64,000 bases of DNA from Piromyces finnis (Eukaryota; Neocallimastigomycota; Neocallimastigomycetes; Neocallimastigales; Neocallimastigaceae). This document shows, one piece after another, positions 1 through 14,039 of this stretch. Under the pieces are notes generated by a model that did not search any database, was not told the origin of the DNA, and was given only the letters and a program-made list of their open reading frames with translations. Position 1 is the stretch's first letter, and each line of letters opens with the position of its first letter. Position numbers and translations under genes: made by a program. The stretch covers positions 579,001 to 643,000 of the forward strand of contig MCFH01000004.1 of NCBI GenBank assembly GCA_002104945.1. Reading direction: 5' to 3'.

Positions 1-43
1 TCATAACTAAATACTTTTTTTCATTAATATATATTTATTACAG

Positions 44-2335
44 CTGTCGCTAAATCTGCCTTACTTAATAATAATTTATTAAGTACAATTTCAACTCCAC
101 TTCTTATTCAATGTAAAAACAATTCTACTTTATCAAGAAAATATATTAAAAGAAGAGCTTTATTCAATGGTATATTAAATGAAATATAAATTATTTTTAA
201 TATTTTTATATTATAAATGTATATATATTGATTAATAAGAAATGAAAAAATAGAATTTAACCATAAATTATTAAAATCATCTAAACATTCTAAATTATTT
301 ATTATTCATTATTTATGATATATAAACATACTTTTTTTTTTCTGGTTAATTAAACAACAATTGTAATTATTATCATATCGACAATAGTTCCAGGTAAATA
401 TAAATATTAGTGAAACGTTATCAAATTATTATTTTTTAAAAGTATATATAGTATATATAAAAATTATGTTAAAATCTCAATATTATATATGAAATTTTAT
501 AGGAAGTGAAGATAGAAAAATTTTAGCTTCTTTAAGAACTAATGCTGATAGTATTGTATTTGATTTAGAAGATGGTGTTGCATTCAATAGAAAGAAAGAA
601 GCAAGAGTTAAAGTTTTTAATGCTATTGAAGTTTGTATTATTATTAGTAGTATTATTTAATAGATATAAAATAATAATGTATTTTATTTATATAACATAT
701 ATTTTGTCATATGCTACTAATAGAAATATGATTTAGGAAAAAGAGAAAAGGCTGTTAGAATTAACTGTGTTAGTTCTGGTTTAGCTGAAGACGATTTAAA
801 GAGCATTGTATGTTTTTTTTTTTTAAAAATATTAAAATTTGTAATTATTATTTATTTTAATAATTAATTTTAAATATATATTAAATTTGGTTAATAAAGC
901 TTCCATCTTCAAAATTAGAAGCTTTAGTTATTACTAAGGTTAATTCTGAAAAAGATATTCATTTCGTTTGTGATATGATTGATCATCTTGCTCCAGAAAA
1001 TGTGTATGAATTTTTTTAAAATTTTTTTTTTTTTTTTAATTTATAAAGTAAGAAAAAAATAAATCAACTGGAAATAGTAATATTTATTTATTATAAATAG
1101 TCGTAAGAATATCCGTTTAATTGCTTGTGTTGAAAGTGCTATGTCTCTTATGAACTTGAAATCTATTTGTACTAGTGACCCAAGAGTTGATGCTTTAGTT
1201 TGTAAATTTAAAAACATATTAATGTACACACACATACACACAAATATATATATATAGTTATTTAATTTTTGTTTTTATTTTATTATTAATATTCGATAGT
1301 TGCTAGTGAAGATTACTGTGCTGATACCGGAATGATTAGAACTAGAAGTAGAAAAGGTAAAGAATAGTGAAATAAGAATAATACACATGTATATTAATTT
1401 ATAAATATTAATGATATTTACGAATAAATTATTAATTTTATTAATATTATTAAAGAATTAACCTATGCTAGACAAGCTCTTGTTGCTCACGCTCATGCTT
1501 ACAACTTACAAGCTATTGATTTAGTATGTAGAAATGTTAAATAGAATATAAATATATATCCTTTTCTGAATGAATAATAATATTAAGATCCATAAATAAT
1601 TATTTTTTTATATTTATTAAAAAAAAAAAAAAAAGGTTTGCCAAGATTATAAGAGTGATGATATTCTTGTAAGCATAGGATACTTATTTTATTATTATTA
1701 ATAATAATAGCTATAAAAGTAAAATATAGTATTAATTTTAATTTAATAATCAAATTTTTAGAGAGAAGAATGTCAAGAAGGTAAAGAATATGGTTTCACT
1801 GGAAAGGTATTAATCAAATTAATTTTAAAAAATACTTTTTTTTTTTTACTAGTAATATGATTAATAAAGATAAAGATAATTATACAAAAATAATATTTAT
1901 TAATAACTGTTTAATTATTTAATAATATACACATATAGCAAGCAATTCATCCACGTCAAATCGATATTATTCAAGAAATGTTTTCACCAAATAAAAAAGG
2001 TAAATATAAATATGAATATATATATTTTAGTATGTATGGAATTACTAAATAGTATTATTTTATATTTAATATGAATGCTTTTTTATAGACTTAGAATATG
2101 CTAGAAGAATACTTGATGGCTTTAAAAATCATACTTCAAAAGGAATTGGTGCTTTCGTTTTAGATGGAAAGATGATTGACCAACCTGTTGTTAGATGGGC
2201 AGAAGTAAGTGAAAAAGCAATAGAATTTAAAAAAAAATAAATATATTTATGAAAATAGCTTAGTTAATTCATATCTAACTTATTTTCCCTTTTTTATTCC
2301 TATATTTATTTTAGAAATTAATTTCTCGTGTTTAA
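44..2335 (+). CDS. CLYBL: Citramalyl-CoA lyase / citrate lyase beta-like protein (CLYBL), 5' incomplete
   Basis: HpcH/HpaI aldolase (CitE) family. The known CLYBL reaction is cleavage of citramalyl-CoA to acetyl-CoA and pyruvate in an organelle. Thirteen exons can be threaded in one frame (about 316 codons): 44-169, 388-393, 503-630, 724-807, 900-1003, 1101-1201, 1300-1356, 1456-1523, 1636-1668, 1762-1806, 1939-1999, 2089-2204 and 2315-2335. Visible motifs are VPGSEDRK, DSIVFDLEDGV, RINCVSSGLAEDDL, CVESAMSLMNLKSI (metal-binding Glu), a SEDYCADTG segment matching the family GGEDF site, and GFTGKQAIHPRQI; the family profile matches human CLYBL through to the end. The first exon present is rich in Ser, Lys and Arg, which suits an organelle presequence (mitochondrion, or hydrogenosome if a gut fungus). 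The start codon lies upstream of the window. The third CLYBL-style exon is reached through a 6-nt microexon. Confidence 0.9.
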
Positions 2336-2997
2336 GTTTTTACATACTCAATATACATACAATTAATAATAACTATCATTGAAGTAATAACAAATAAATA
2401 TATAATTATCAAAAAATACAAAATTTTAAAATATATATATGCTTTTTAGTATATTAATACAAATAAATATAATAAGATTTTAGTAATAGGAATAAAATTA
2501 AAAATATATATATTCCAAAAAAAATCGGATAAATTAAAATAATAAAAGAGGGGAAAAAAAAACAAAATAATAACAATAATAATAATATAAAAAACAACTA
2601 AATAATATATTAATAAAATATGTAAACTCGTTAAAAATTAAAAAAAAAAAAAAGAGAAAAAACATATTTTAATAATTAAATGAAATATGAAATATTTATA
2701 AAAAATATTTTGATTTTATGATAATCTATATATTTGAGCATTTTATTTTATTTTTATTTTTAGTTCTTGTTATTTGTTCTATTTACAGTTATTTTAAATA
2801 TCTATATTCATTTTTTTTTTTTTTTTTTATAAAAATTTTCAATAAATAAAGGCTGAAAAAAGGAAAAAATATTCAAAACTATAATATCTAATTAATTTTT
2901 AAACCATTATATTAATAATAAAATAGGTTTAATAATTTTTTTTTCCTTTAAAAAAATTATATTACTAAATCTTATTTTTTTTTTTTTTTTTTTTTTT
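2336..2997. other. Intergenic, convergent 3' ends
   Basis: Spacer between the convergent CLYBL-like and RalGAP genes. It is almost wholly A+T with several poly(A) and poly(T) tracts, the longest a T run of about 25 ending at the RalGAP stop codon. No coding or RNA signal was seen. Confidence 0.7.
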
Positions 2998-5900
2998 TTA
3001 AGCAAAAAGAGTAGATTTACTGGTTTTTATTTTTTTAATTTCATTATTAGAATTTATACTGTTATTTGACATTTGTGGTATATTATCCTCTAAAACAGCA
3101 ATTGGGTCATTCTCATGAATTAGCGTATCTATTGCTGTAGTTGAAATATTTCTTTTCTTCTTTAAATTAAAGGATGCTGAAGGAAGTTTGGTAATGGGTG
3201 AGGCTAAGTGCATTTTTACTGTATTAGTTATACTTGAAATAGTTTCGGATGAATTTTGATTACTATTATCTTTACTTTTGATGGTGTTATTACAACTGTT
3301 ATTACTATTACTATTATCTTTATTTTTGATGGTGTTATTACAACTGTTATTACTATTACTATTAGTAATGAAATTTATCGCTGATATTCCTGATGCAGAT
3401 ACTACTTTTGAAATATGGGGGGATTGAGGACAAGCTCCGGTATTATTATTAAGATTTTTATTAATAGTAGTATTCTTAAGTGTAGAAGAATTATTTACAT
3501 CTTCTTTATTCATAAATATATTATTTAAAAGATAGTCATAGGAAAAGTTTTTACTTTTATGACGACTTATAATAGTATTAATATTATCAAGTCTTTGATT
3601 ATATCTATATTTAAAAAAGAAAATAATAATTATTAAAATGAGATTAAAAAAAATTTTTTTTTCTTTTAACTGAATCTTATAAAAAAAAATCTTGTACTTA
3701 CGGATGATAATACATAATTTCATCTTGATAAACTATTTGTCGATAGGCATAGATAGCTGTTGCTCTTACTAATGGTCCTAGAGCATACTTAGATACCAAC
3801 ATTGTATTTGATAGTGGTCCTAAAATAATATTCTAAAAGAAATGAAAGATTATATATTAATATATATTGTATATTTATAAATCATACTTTTTTTTTTATA
3901 TTTATTAAACTATTTTTATTCATAATACATACATTATCATCTTGTTCAACGCATACAGAATATAATCCATTATTTAATGGGGTAATAATAATTTGTATAT
4001 TACCAAAGTCTCCTCCAATTGTTTTGGAACGATAATTTCTATTATGCTCATTCCATATAATATGAATTTGATCATTACCAATATGACGTTTCTAAATTAT
4101 CATATATTTTATTAATTTAGAATTTGTTATTATTATTACTTTCTACATAATTTATAAAATATTTAGTTGTAAGTATAAAAAAAAATATACCTTTTTAATA
4201 TGAGTTTTATCATTTGGATCATTAGGGAATTTTGTAATATCATGGAATATTATTTCAAGCGTACTATCACAATAATAAATTGCTTTATTTTCTTTGGTTT
4301 TATTTTTATCTAAACCTCCTGTATAACCATTATGCTTTTCTAAATCAATCTTTTTTTTTTTTAAAATAATGTTTGCGGTAGGATAAATAAAAAATAATAA
4401 TAATAATTTTTAGTATCTAGATTACAGAAAATATAAAGAATTTTTTTTTTCTATTTTAATTTATTCTTTTTTTTTTTTATATTTGTTTACCTCCCATCCT
4501 AAACTTAATACAAATTGATTGTATTCATCACTTCCTGTCTCATTTTCTAAAATACTACATTCTGTTTCTTGACCTAATTTAATGTATAAAACACCAATTT
4601 TTATGGTTTCACGACTATACATATAATCAATCAATCAATTAATAAATTAATAAGTAATAATTTTTTAAAGAAATATATATATATTTTAATAATATAATAA
4701 GAAACTTTGCTAATAAATCATATTTTACCCATTCTTTTTATCAAGTCCTTTAATATCTCTAATTAAAGCCTTGGTATTATTAAGCATACATATTTTCTTT
4801 TTTGAATCAACAATTTGTTTCATTAATAGACCAACATGGGTCATATATAATCTACAGAATTGATATGGGAATACTACTGAATTTGTGGGAATTGGTGTCT
4901 CTTTACATTCATTATTACGAGAAAGGTAGGAAATGTCATATTCTAAATTAAAATTAGCATTAACCATTTCTTGTTCTTTTTCGGTATTAACATCAATCCT
5001 ATATAATATAATAATTTTTTTTTAAAAAATAAGAAATAAATTTAGGTATATATATATATATTGTTGATGCTTAAATATTTTTTTACATTTTTCTTCTTTC
5101 AATATTCAATGCTTTTTCATATTTAAGTTGTTGTATTTCACTTTCTCTTATACTTTCTAAATTACTAATTTGATGATCAGGGAAATCAGGTACAATATCA
5201 CTTAAATATGTATTAGGTTTTATTAAACATTCCGGATGCTTCTGTGAAATACTAAAATATTATTATTGAAAAAAGTAATTATTAATTATTAATACATAGA
5301 TGCATATATATATTTTCATAGAAAAATAAATTTAATATTAAAAATGAGAAAAAAATACTTACTATAAAAGTAGGTTTTCTACAGCATCTTCCGAATCTTT
5401 ATATTCAATACAATTATATTTTGGAAGAGAAGAAATGTTGTCATTATAGGGTGATTTTAAGGATCTAATTTATAATAATAATAAAAAAAATCATAATTAT
5501 AAAAAAAAAAACAATAAATTTAGATCTTCAATAAAAATACTATTTCAACTGATTTTTAATAAATATATTATAGTATATTAAAAAAAAAAAGACATTACTT
5601 GTGATAAGGATCATCATCAATATCATCAATACTTTCTTCGTCTTTAAAAGACTCAATTTTTTTATTTCTTAGAATTAAAATATTATCATTGTAATAATTA
5701 ATTGGATAGTCCAATATATCTTCACATGGATGAAGTGCAGAATATTTAGTATTAAATAAAAATTTAACCTTTTCTAATGATTCAAAGAATAAATTTGAAT
5801 CCCATACATATTTTCCAGTTATATTTCTAATAATACACCGATTTTGACATTCTTTAAGTATTTTAATCATCATCATCATAATAATATAAAATAGAAATAA

Positions 5901-8900
5901 AAAAAGATGATTAGATAATTGTACTAGTATTAGTTATTCATAATAATTATTATTATGCTTCTCCTTTATTAAGTAATTATTTTATTTACCTAGTGGATTA
6001 CTTTTAGATAATTCTTGGAGAGTTATAATCGAAGTATCGTTTATAGAAAAGAATATATAATTATTACTAAATATTTCATCATTATCATTAAAATCATCTT
6101 CAAGTATAGAACTAAAAATTAATTAGAATTAATTACAAATAATATATATATTATTAAAAAATGGAAAATGCTAATGACATATATATTATATAATATATTA
6201 CTAAATATTTTTTTTAAATTTTTTTTTATACCTTTCTTGAGTAGATGGCCCATAGGCAGTTGGAAAACTTCCAAGAAAATGTAAAATATGATTAATTATA
6301 TATTCCGCAGTAGTCTATGAAAATGAGTTTTTAAATAATTTTAAATAATCATTTAATTATTTTATTTTATAAAAAATACTTTTTTTTTTTTTTAAAAAAT
6401 ATACTAATTATATATATTTTTTTCATTTATTTATATTAATTACTTTTAATATATTTTTCTTTTCTTCTGGTGACGTCTTTTCAGAAATAAAAGAAGGATT
6501 TGCTAAATTAGAATCAAGAGTATTATATTTCTTATCAAATAATTTTGTTATTTTAATTTCATGTTGAGAATAAATTCCTCTAGATAGTTTTTGCTTATTT
6601 TTGGAATCAGTTGGTGTTTGATTAAATTTTTCAGTATTATCATCATCAGGTAAATTCTAATGTAATAATGAATTTAGAAAAGATAATAAATTAAAATAAA
6701 AAAAAATTATTATTATAACAAAAAAAAATATTTTGAACAATATATGTCAATGCCAATACTAATTTATTTTATTTTTTTCTATAATTTACATAAATTCTTT
6801 CTAAAATTTCAAAGATTTTTATCCAGGTTGATTTTGATAATGTTGGAATAACCATTAACCAATTCAAGAAGCAATACATTATTTTACTAATAATTGTTTT
6901 TGTACTGTCTGATTCATCTCCGTTTTTTAATCCTTTCAAATGTTTTTCAATAATTCCAATAAAGTTCTCTATAATTACTTCATTTAAATGAGGTGGTAAC
7001 TACATAAAATATAGAATTTAAATTATTTATTATTGATTAATTTTTCTTTCTATTTTTCTTTCTTTTAAGATTTATGGATAATACCTTATTTTTGTATAAA
7101 TTATAATTTTGAGATAATGTATCCATACTATTAATTGCATTTAATACAATACAACTATCCAACTCATCCAATTGTTGCATTATTAATAAAATATATTCAG
7201 ATATTATTGATTTATTATTATCATTTTCTTTGAATTCCCTAAAAAAAATTTGAAATGTTAAAAACATTTATGATTTATGTATAGATATATATCGAGCAAT
7301 ATAAATAATAATAGTATTACAATTCTGGATTAACTAATTCTTCAAATATAACACGGAAATGCATATTACTTAAAAGGGTTCTTGACTTTTTAGATTTGAT
7401 ATAATTTTGATAATTTTTTGTAGAATGAATGGATGAAAGAATTTCGAAAATTTCTACTCGAATTTTTAAAAAAGTGGTCTTTTTCATTTCATTAACTTCC
7501 TTTTCTTGATCATTATCTAATTCAAAACATGGAATTTCTTCATTTTTATATAAATTACACCATGTATAAATGGAATTTAAAAGAATAATACAGTTTTGGA
7601 AGAAGAATGAAGGTAAACTTTCAAGTCGACTTGGTATCTTAATATATGAATATGTAAATAAGTATATGTTTAAAATGAAGTGAAAAAATCAATTAATTAT
7701 TTAAATAAATTATGAAGAATAATTTCTTTCTCTTTTTTTTTATTACCATTGTTTTTATAACATTAATAAATGGTGGAATTAGAATCGAACTACCAGGCAA
7801 ATAATTTGAATATAATGATTTACAATTGTCAAAAATTTCAAATATTATGTCGTTTTCACCACTATGTAAGCCCTTTATATAATATTTATATTTTATAATA
7901 TAAATTTTTTAATAATAGTTAATAATTAATAATGAATATTTTATTGATTTATTTATTAACTAAATAATTAAATACCTTTAAAATACATAAATAAAAGTGA
8001 TAATAATATTCCTTTTCTTTAATATATTCAAATTTATGGAACATCATCTTACACATAATCCTAAATGCTACAACCTTTCCATTATTTAATTCCCTATTAA
8101 TATAAATTTATTATTATAAAAATGTGAATTATTCATTATTAATTTGTTCCTTTTTTTTTCATTTTTTTTATTTATATATGTACTTTGGTAAATCAACGGA
8201 TTGGAATATCCATGATGAAAATTCTAATATTGGTGGATATATATTATTAACATATTGTTGATTATTTCTTATCTTGTATTTTTAATTAAAGTATTGGATA
8301 GAGTTTATCATTTTAATATAATGAAATTGGTAAATATATATATATATATTAATATATATTGTATATAAAAAAACCTTTTCTAAAAGATTCCATATTCTTT
8401 CTAGACTTTCCATACATGTGGAATAAATAATAGGTTTCTATAATAACAAATTATATTTATTTTTTTTAGTTATAAAAAAGTATAATTAAATATATATACT
8501 AATTTTTATAAATATTAACTTTTATTTTATTTGGATTTCCAATAACACAAAGAGTATTTTTCCAAATATTCATTATTTCCATTATTGTTAGATTTCTTTT
8601 AATATTATATTGAATTTTTTTTGATTCTTTTTCATTTTGATTTAACTCACTAATAATAAATGAATTATTATTAGATATAGTAAGTGCCTTAATATCCATT
8701 ATATTATAATTAATATATGTATTGTTTTTTTTTTTTTTTTTTTTTTTTTGAAAGTTAAAATCATATTTAATAGAAGGTCAATTAATAAAAATCATTATAA
8801 TTTATTAGAAATTTATTTTTAAATAGTTATTACTTTGTTATTTAATTTCAGTGGAGTTGAAATAGTATTTGACATATTAAATTGTTTTTTAATATCATTT

Positions 8901-11900
8901 TCACCAATATATGGTATTGGAATATTATTTGATACTCCTTCAACAACACAACTTTTTGACCGATTTCTTTTAAACTTATCATTTTTATTATGGACTTCAA
9001 GATTAATGTTGAAAGCATATTTTGATAAATCATTGGTTAAACATATCATTATTTTCTGTGATAATTCAAGATGATATATAATATTATAATATAATATTAT
9101 TTTTAATTTTAATTTTAAATTTCTTTCATTTAAAATTTAATTGGTATAATAAACTTATTATATTTATCTAATTTAATTATATATCTATTTATTCATACAT
9201 TCCATTCATCAATAACTTGTTCCCATTCATTAATGCTAACTGATAATTCTTCTTTTAATTGAATCCAATATTTTTCCTCCATAACAGGTGATTGAGTCCA
9301 TATATAAAACATTGTCTTTTAATTTTTAATTATATATATATAAATAAAATTTTTTTAACAAGTTTATTAAAAAAATAAGTTTTTTTTTTTTTTTTTAAGT
9401 AATAGCAATACCTCAACTAATAATCTAACGGTATCTTTTGATTCTCTATAAAGACTATTTTTATTATATACAATAATTTGATTATGTATTGAAAGTAAAC
9501 TTGAAAATAATATTTTCCTATAAAAAGAATTATTTATAAAGGCTTTATTTAAATTTTTTTTTTTTTTAAAAAAATAAAAAGGTGCATATATATAAATATA
9601 TGTAAATAATTACCATGTTTCATTTTCGATTTTAATATTTTGTTGTGTAACAATATATTGAAATATATTAAATATTTTTGTATAAATATATATCTAAAAA
9701 AAAGAGGATATGTATATAATTATTAAAATTAATATCATTAAATAAAAATAAAAAAAAATCTATTCATTTTTACCTTTTCTTTTGAATTTTTATCATAAAT
9801 ATCTTTCCTTTCAAGAAAAACTAATCTTAATGCTTTTATAAATTTTCTTATAAGTCCGTTAAGATAACTAATGCAATTAGGATCATCATTATCATAAATA
9901 TTATTGCATTTTAAAAATATATTACTATGGATAATGCCTATGGTTTCTGCAATGACTTCATATTTATTAAATCCTTGTAATAAAGATTGTCTTAATATTT
10001 CAAATAATAAATTTTCTTTGTACTCATTTCTAAAGAAGTAATCTCTTATTATATTGGTATTTACTTGAACTTCATAACAAAAAGTTGTATAAACATTATT
10101 ATGTGATAATAAAATTTGTTTTATAGAAAAACTTCCATTTTGTTCATTTAATTTACTCAAGGTTGGTATTCCATTACATGCATAATTTTTATTTAAAATA
10201 GGTATTCCATCTTGCTGAGAACTTTCTAAATATTGATAAATAAATGTATTTTTAGATAATTCGTTTAAAAATTCACCATTGTTTTCATTTATAATCGAAA
10301 ATAATAATACATAAAAATCTAATAAGTTTTTTATAATGCATGATGGACAAATTGAAAAACCTATATATATATTTATTTATAATATTTTTAATAAAATTAT
10401 AACAAATATATTTTTTTAAAAAATATATACATATTATACATTTTGACAAATCAACTTCATTTTCTGCAATTCCAGGGAAAAATTTATCTAAATAATGTAT
10501 TTGTAATAGATTCCACATATAATTTAATGAATTTGAACAATCTTCCTGAATTATATTTAATGGTGCAATATCAGTTTTCGAATCATCAAAAACAATGTTT
10601 TTAAGTATTTCTTGCTTTTGTAAATCATCTTTTTTACTGTCATTTTCATTATTGTTACAGGTATTGTTATCATTTGCGTTATCATTTATATTTTCTTCTG
10701 TTTCATCAATATCAGGAAGTAATGGTTTATCATTACTACTTTTTTGCTTGTATAATAAATATAATATATTATCCAAAATTATATTAAACAATAATATTTC
10801 ATTTTCTATTTTCTCTATTGTATTTATATTTATATTATTATTATTATATTAAAAAAAAACATAATACATAATATATATATATCATTAATTATTTTATATC
10901 ATATTTTAAATAACACACTAATACATATTGTTATTAGATATTTTATAAAATACCACTAGATTGTTCTATACGACTAATTTTTCCTGTAGGTATAATTTTT
11001 GATGAATCATCAATATCTCTTACTGCAAAATCCATTGGTTCTGGATATGGAAAAGTTCCGAAATTCTCTAAATGAACAGCATTTTTATAAAGATTAATGT
11101 ATTTTGGATTATCACTTTTAGTGATGTTTAAATAAATTAATAGTAGTAAAAGTCCTTCAACTCTTATACGATAGGATACAGTTGAATTAATTGACTTTTC
11201 AACTAATTTATCTATATATTAATTTGTTTTTTTTTTAAAAAAAAAATAATAACATTAGAATAATATTACTTATAATATATAATATAAATATTCATGTTTA
11301 CCAAAATCTTCACAATTTTTATTTGCTCCATCTAAACAAAAGTCTAAAAGTTTTATTGAATCACGTAAAACCTTTACAATATCATTTATTTCTTTACTAT
11401 TATGATTTACTGGTTTATCTGTCTTTTCTCTTGAAGCTTTTTTTTTAACAAAACATTTAAAGTTATTAGGATATAATAATTTAAATTTTTTTATACAGAG
11501 TTTTATATATATATATCTTTTTTTTAAAAAAAGAAAGAAAGAAAAAGTAGTACCTTGTAATCTTTCATGTTTATTTTCAAATATTTTCCAATGAATATTA
11601 AAAATTAAATCATAATTTTCAATACAAACTCTTCTTTTCTCAACTACATCCACATTTTCTATTCATATGAAATATTTTACGTTATAAAACAATTAATTTC
11701 GATTAAAAAAAAAAAAGAAAAGAAAATGAAAAGTATTAATGCAAGTATTATCTATTTATTAAAATAAAACTTGAAAAAAATCCATATTTTTATTATCTTT
11801 TATTTTCTACCTAAATAAACTTTTAAAGAACTTAAACGAGTTTTTAGTTTTATTTTTGTATCATAAAAGACTTTAAATTTTTTTTGTAATTTTTCTGTCT

Positions 11901-11919
11901 TTTTTGTTCCCGAACTCAT
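2998..11919 (-). CDS. RALGAPA: RalGAP complex alpha subunit (Rap/Ran-GAP domain GTPase activator), tuberin-like
   Basis: GTPase-activating catalytic subunit for Ral-type small GTPases; in animals it acts with a beta subunit, and the fungal target is not shown here. The gene is split into very many exons (roughly thirty). The start at 11919 gives an N-terminus (MSSGTKKTEKLQKKF) matching the opening helix of RALGAPA, followed by ENYDLIFNIHWKIFENKHE and a long alpha-helical scaffold with the WKNTLCVIGNPNKI segment. The Rap/Ran-GAP domain lies at about 3720-4970: IKIGVLYIKLGQ, NQFVLSLGWE, TGGLDKNK, then RHIGNDQIHIIWNEH with the catalytic Asn-thumb asparagine, FGNIQIIITPL, and GPLVRATAIYAY. Exon joins across the GAP domain keep frame. 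After the GAP domain comes an Asn/Ser-rich tail with two tandem 16-residue units. N-terminal similarity and domain order favour RalGAP alpha over TSC2; many middle exon borders were not checked one by one. Confidence 0.85.
3261..3356 (-). repeat. Tandem 48-bp coding repeat in RalGAP tail
   Basis: Two nearly identical 48-bp units (starting at 3261 and 3309) encode the 16-residue unit NSNSNNSCNNTIK(N/S)KD twice in the Asn/Ser-rich C-terminal tail of the RalGAP-like protein. They differ by one or two bases, so the duplication looks recent. Confidence 0.85.
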
Positions 11920-12616
11920 TACTGTATTACTATAATTATATAAAAGTGTAGAGTATCTTTGAATATATTTTTTATTGTTATTTAAATATATTAATATTAT
12001 TTGAAGTTTATATCATTTTTTTATTCAAAAATGAAATTATTAATAGGTAAATTAAGAATCTTGAAATAGAGTTATACTACTTTTTTTTTGAGGTATTTAT
12101 TTGGATTTAAAAAAAAAAAAAAAAAAAAAAACCTCAATAAATATTATTATTATTATATATCAATATTTGTTTTATACTATATATATATTATAAAAGAATT
12201 ATTTTTGCTTCTTTTTTTATTATTATTTTATAAATTTTATTGTTGGTGTTATTATTATTACTGGCTAATACTTCCTTTAAAGTTACATTATCTATATTCA
12301 ATCTTAATTTTTTTTTTTTTTTAAATAAAATATATAAAAATAATAAATAAAATTCCAAAACTTTAATTTATATTAAATTTCATTATAAAGTTTTTATTTT
12401 TTTTAAAATTAAATTTTTGTATTTTTTTTTTTTTTTTTTATTTTGAAAGGTAAAAAGAATAAAATAACTTAACACCCAAAAAGAAAATACTCAAAATTTT
12501 ATTTCATTTTTATTTTTATTTTTATTTAATTCATAGTTTAATGGAAATATATAAATATAATTATTAATAATAATAAAGCGGGTAAAATATGAGATAGATA
12601 ATTAAGTGGGAATTAT
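11920..12616. other. Intergenic between RalGAP and RNase H2C genes
   Basis: Presumed promoter region of the RalGAP gene and 3' flank of the RNase H2C gene, both on the minus strand. Contains A and T homopolymers, including a run of about 20 A near 12110 and of 18 T near 12423. The open frame on the plus strand is low-complexity and is not taken as a gene. Confidence 0.6.
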
Positions 12617-13541
12617 TTATAATTGTTTATTAATCTAAAAATAAAAAAAAAAGTTGATTATATAAATAGAGTTAATTTATAAATGTTAAAAAAAAAAAAG
12701 ATGGCAATAATTTATATTATAAAACTTACTTCATTTGCAACTTCAAGCCAAGCTAAAGAATTTAAACATGTATTATTATTAAGAGTTGGAGTATCGTCAT
12801 GATTCCAAATCATAAAACTATCAAATTTCTTTTCAGCTTTCAATATATTTTTTAAAGTATCACCATATTTCTCCTTATTTGAATTATCAGCAGGACATTT
12901 TTTTAAGACATAACCTATTTTTATTCCAGTATATAAAAAAAAGTATTAGTATTTACTCATTTATTCTTTAATTTCGATAGATTTCTTATAATTTATTATT
13001 GATAAAGCTATAAAATAATTAATAATATAATTTTTTTTTTTTTAATTGATTTTTTTTAATAAAACGATAAAATGGACAATTTATGTAAATTTTATAAAAG
13101 ATTGTTTTCCTTTAAAAAAAAATAATAAAATTTTATTTTGTTATTTGTTTTTTTAATATATATGATAAATTTACACGTTCAATTAATAATTAATTACTAT
13201 TCATAATAATTATTAATCTTTACATTAAAACATAAAAATTTGTATTATAAATAATAAAACTACATATATTTAAATATATATATATATATATTTTTCTTCA
13301 AATATTTACCAGTATAATCCATTTTTTTACTTTCTACACCTTTTAAACCTCTTCCTCTAAATGCTGACATATACGCCTTTTGATCAGTGTCATTCTTTTC
13401 CTCTTTACAATCCTTCACTATAAAGTATGCATCTACTTCTGCTGGTCCTGAATACTGAATATTACAAGGAAGTAAATGAACTTTTTTAGCATCAATCTCT
13501 TGACATTCATTCAATGTTTTAGAATCAACAATATATTCCAT
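12617..13541 (-). CDS. RNASEH2C: Ribonuclease H2 non-catalytic subunit C
   Basis: Accessory subunit of the nuclear RNase H2 complex, which removes ribonucleotides from DNA and degrades RNA:DNA hybrids. Three exons: the first from ATG at 13541 carries KVHLLPCNIQYSGPAEVDAY and the family hallmark SAFRGRGLKG; an intron after MDYTG leads to exon 2 at about 12730-12917 with YVLKKCPADN, FDSFMIWNHDDTPT and SLAWLEVANE; a final 18-nt exon (12617-12634) encodes INKQL and the stop. Joined size is about 150 residues, normal for this small subunit. The tiny last exon is inferred from a good acceptor and an in-frame stop. It lies on the same strand just upstream of the RalGAP gene, with no functional link implied. 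Confidence 0.88.
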
Positions 13542-14039
13542 TTTTATATTTATATATAAATATTTTTTTTTTTTTTTTTAGATAAATTTAAAGTAATATG
13601 GATAATAAAATATAAATAAAAATTATCCAATAAATTTCAAGATTAGATTCATATTAAATATTATTAAATATTATTAAATATTCAACCACACTAAAATAAA
13701 AAAAAGTTTTTTTTTTCTTCTTCTTATACTCTATTTTTTTTTTTTATTTTGTTATTTAATATAGGTCTCTCTTTTTTTTTTTTGTATTCTTGTTTAATAG
13801 ATTTTATAATATACATTTTATTTATATTAACAACAAACTAATACTATTGTTATTATTACCATTAATATATTTTCATTAATACGAAGTTTTTTAAAATTGA
13901 TGCATAATATATTCATATATATAAATAAAAAAAAAATGAATGAAATAATTGCAAAATCTACTTTTTTTTTTTTTAATACATAAAAAAAAAGTAATTAAAA
14001 TAATGATATTATATTAAATACATTAAAATAAGTTATTTA
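13542..14039. other. Intergenic, A+T-rich spacer
   Basis: About 500 bp between the 3' end of the F-box/LRR gene and the start of the RNase H2C gene. It holds homopolymer T runs and a short ATTAAATATT triplication near 13655-13680. No gene seen. Confidence 0.6.

Noticed and set aside
1041-1241. 66-codon minus-strand frame over a CLYBL exon
   Set aside because: Antisense to the exon encoding CVESAMSLMNLKSI; clearly a shadow.
8835-9074. 79-codon plus-strand frame inside the RalGAP gene
   Set aside because: It is antisense to a RalGAP exon with a conserved frame and has no domain of its own.
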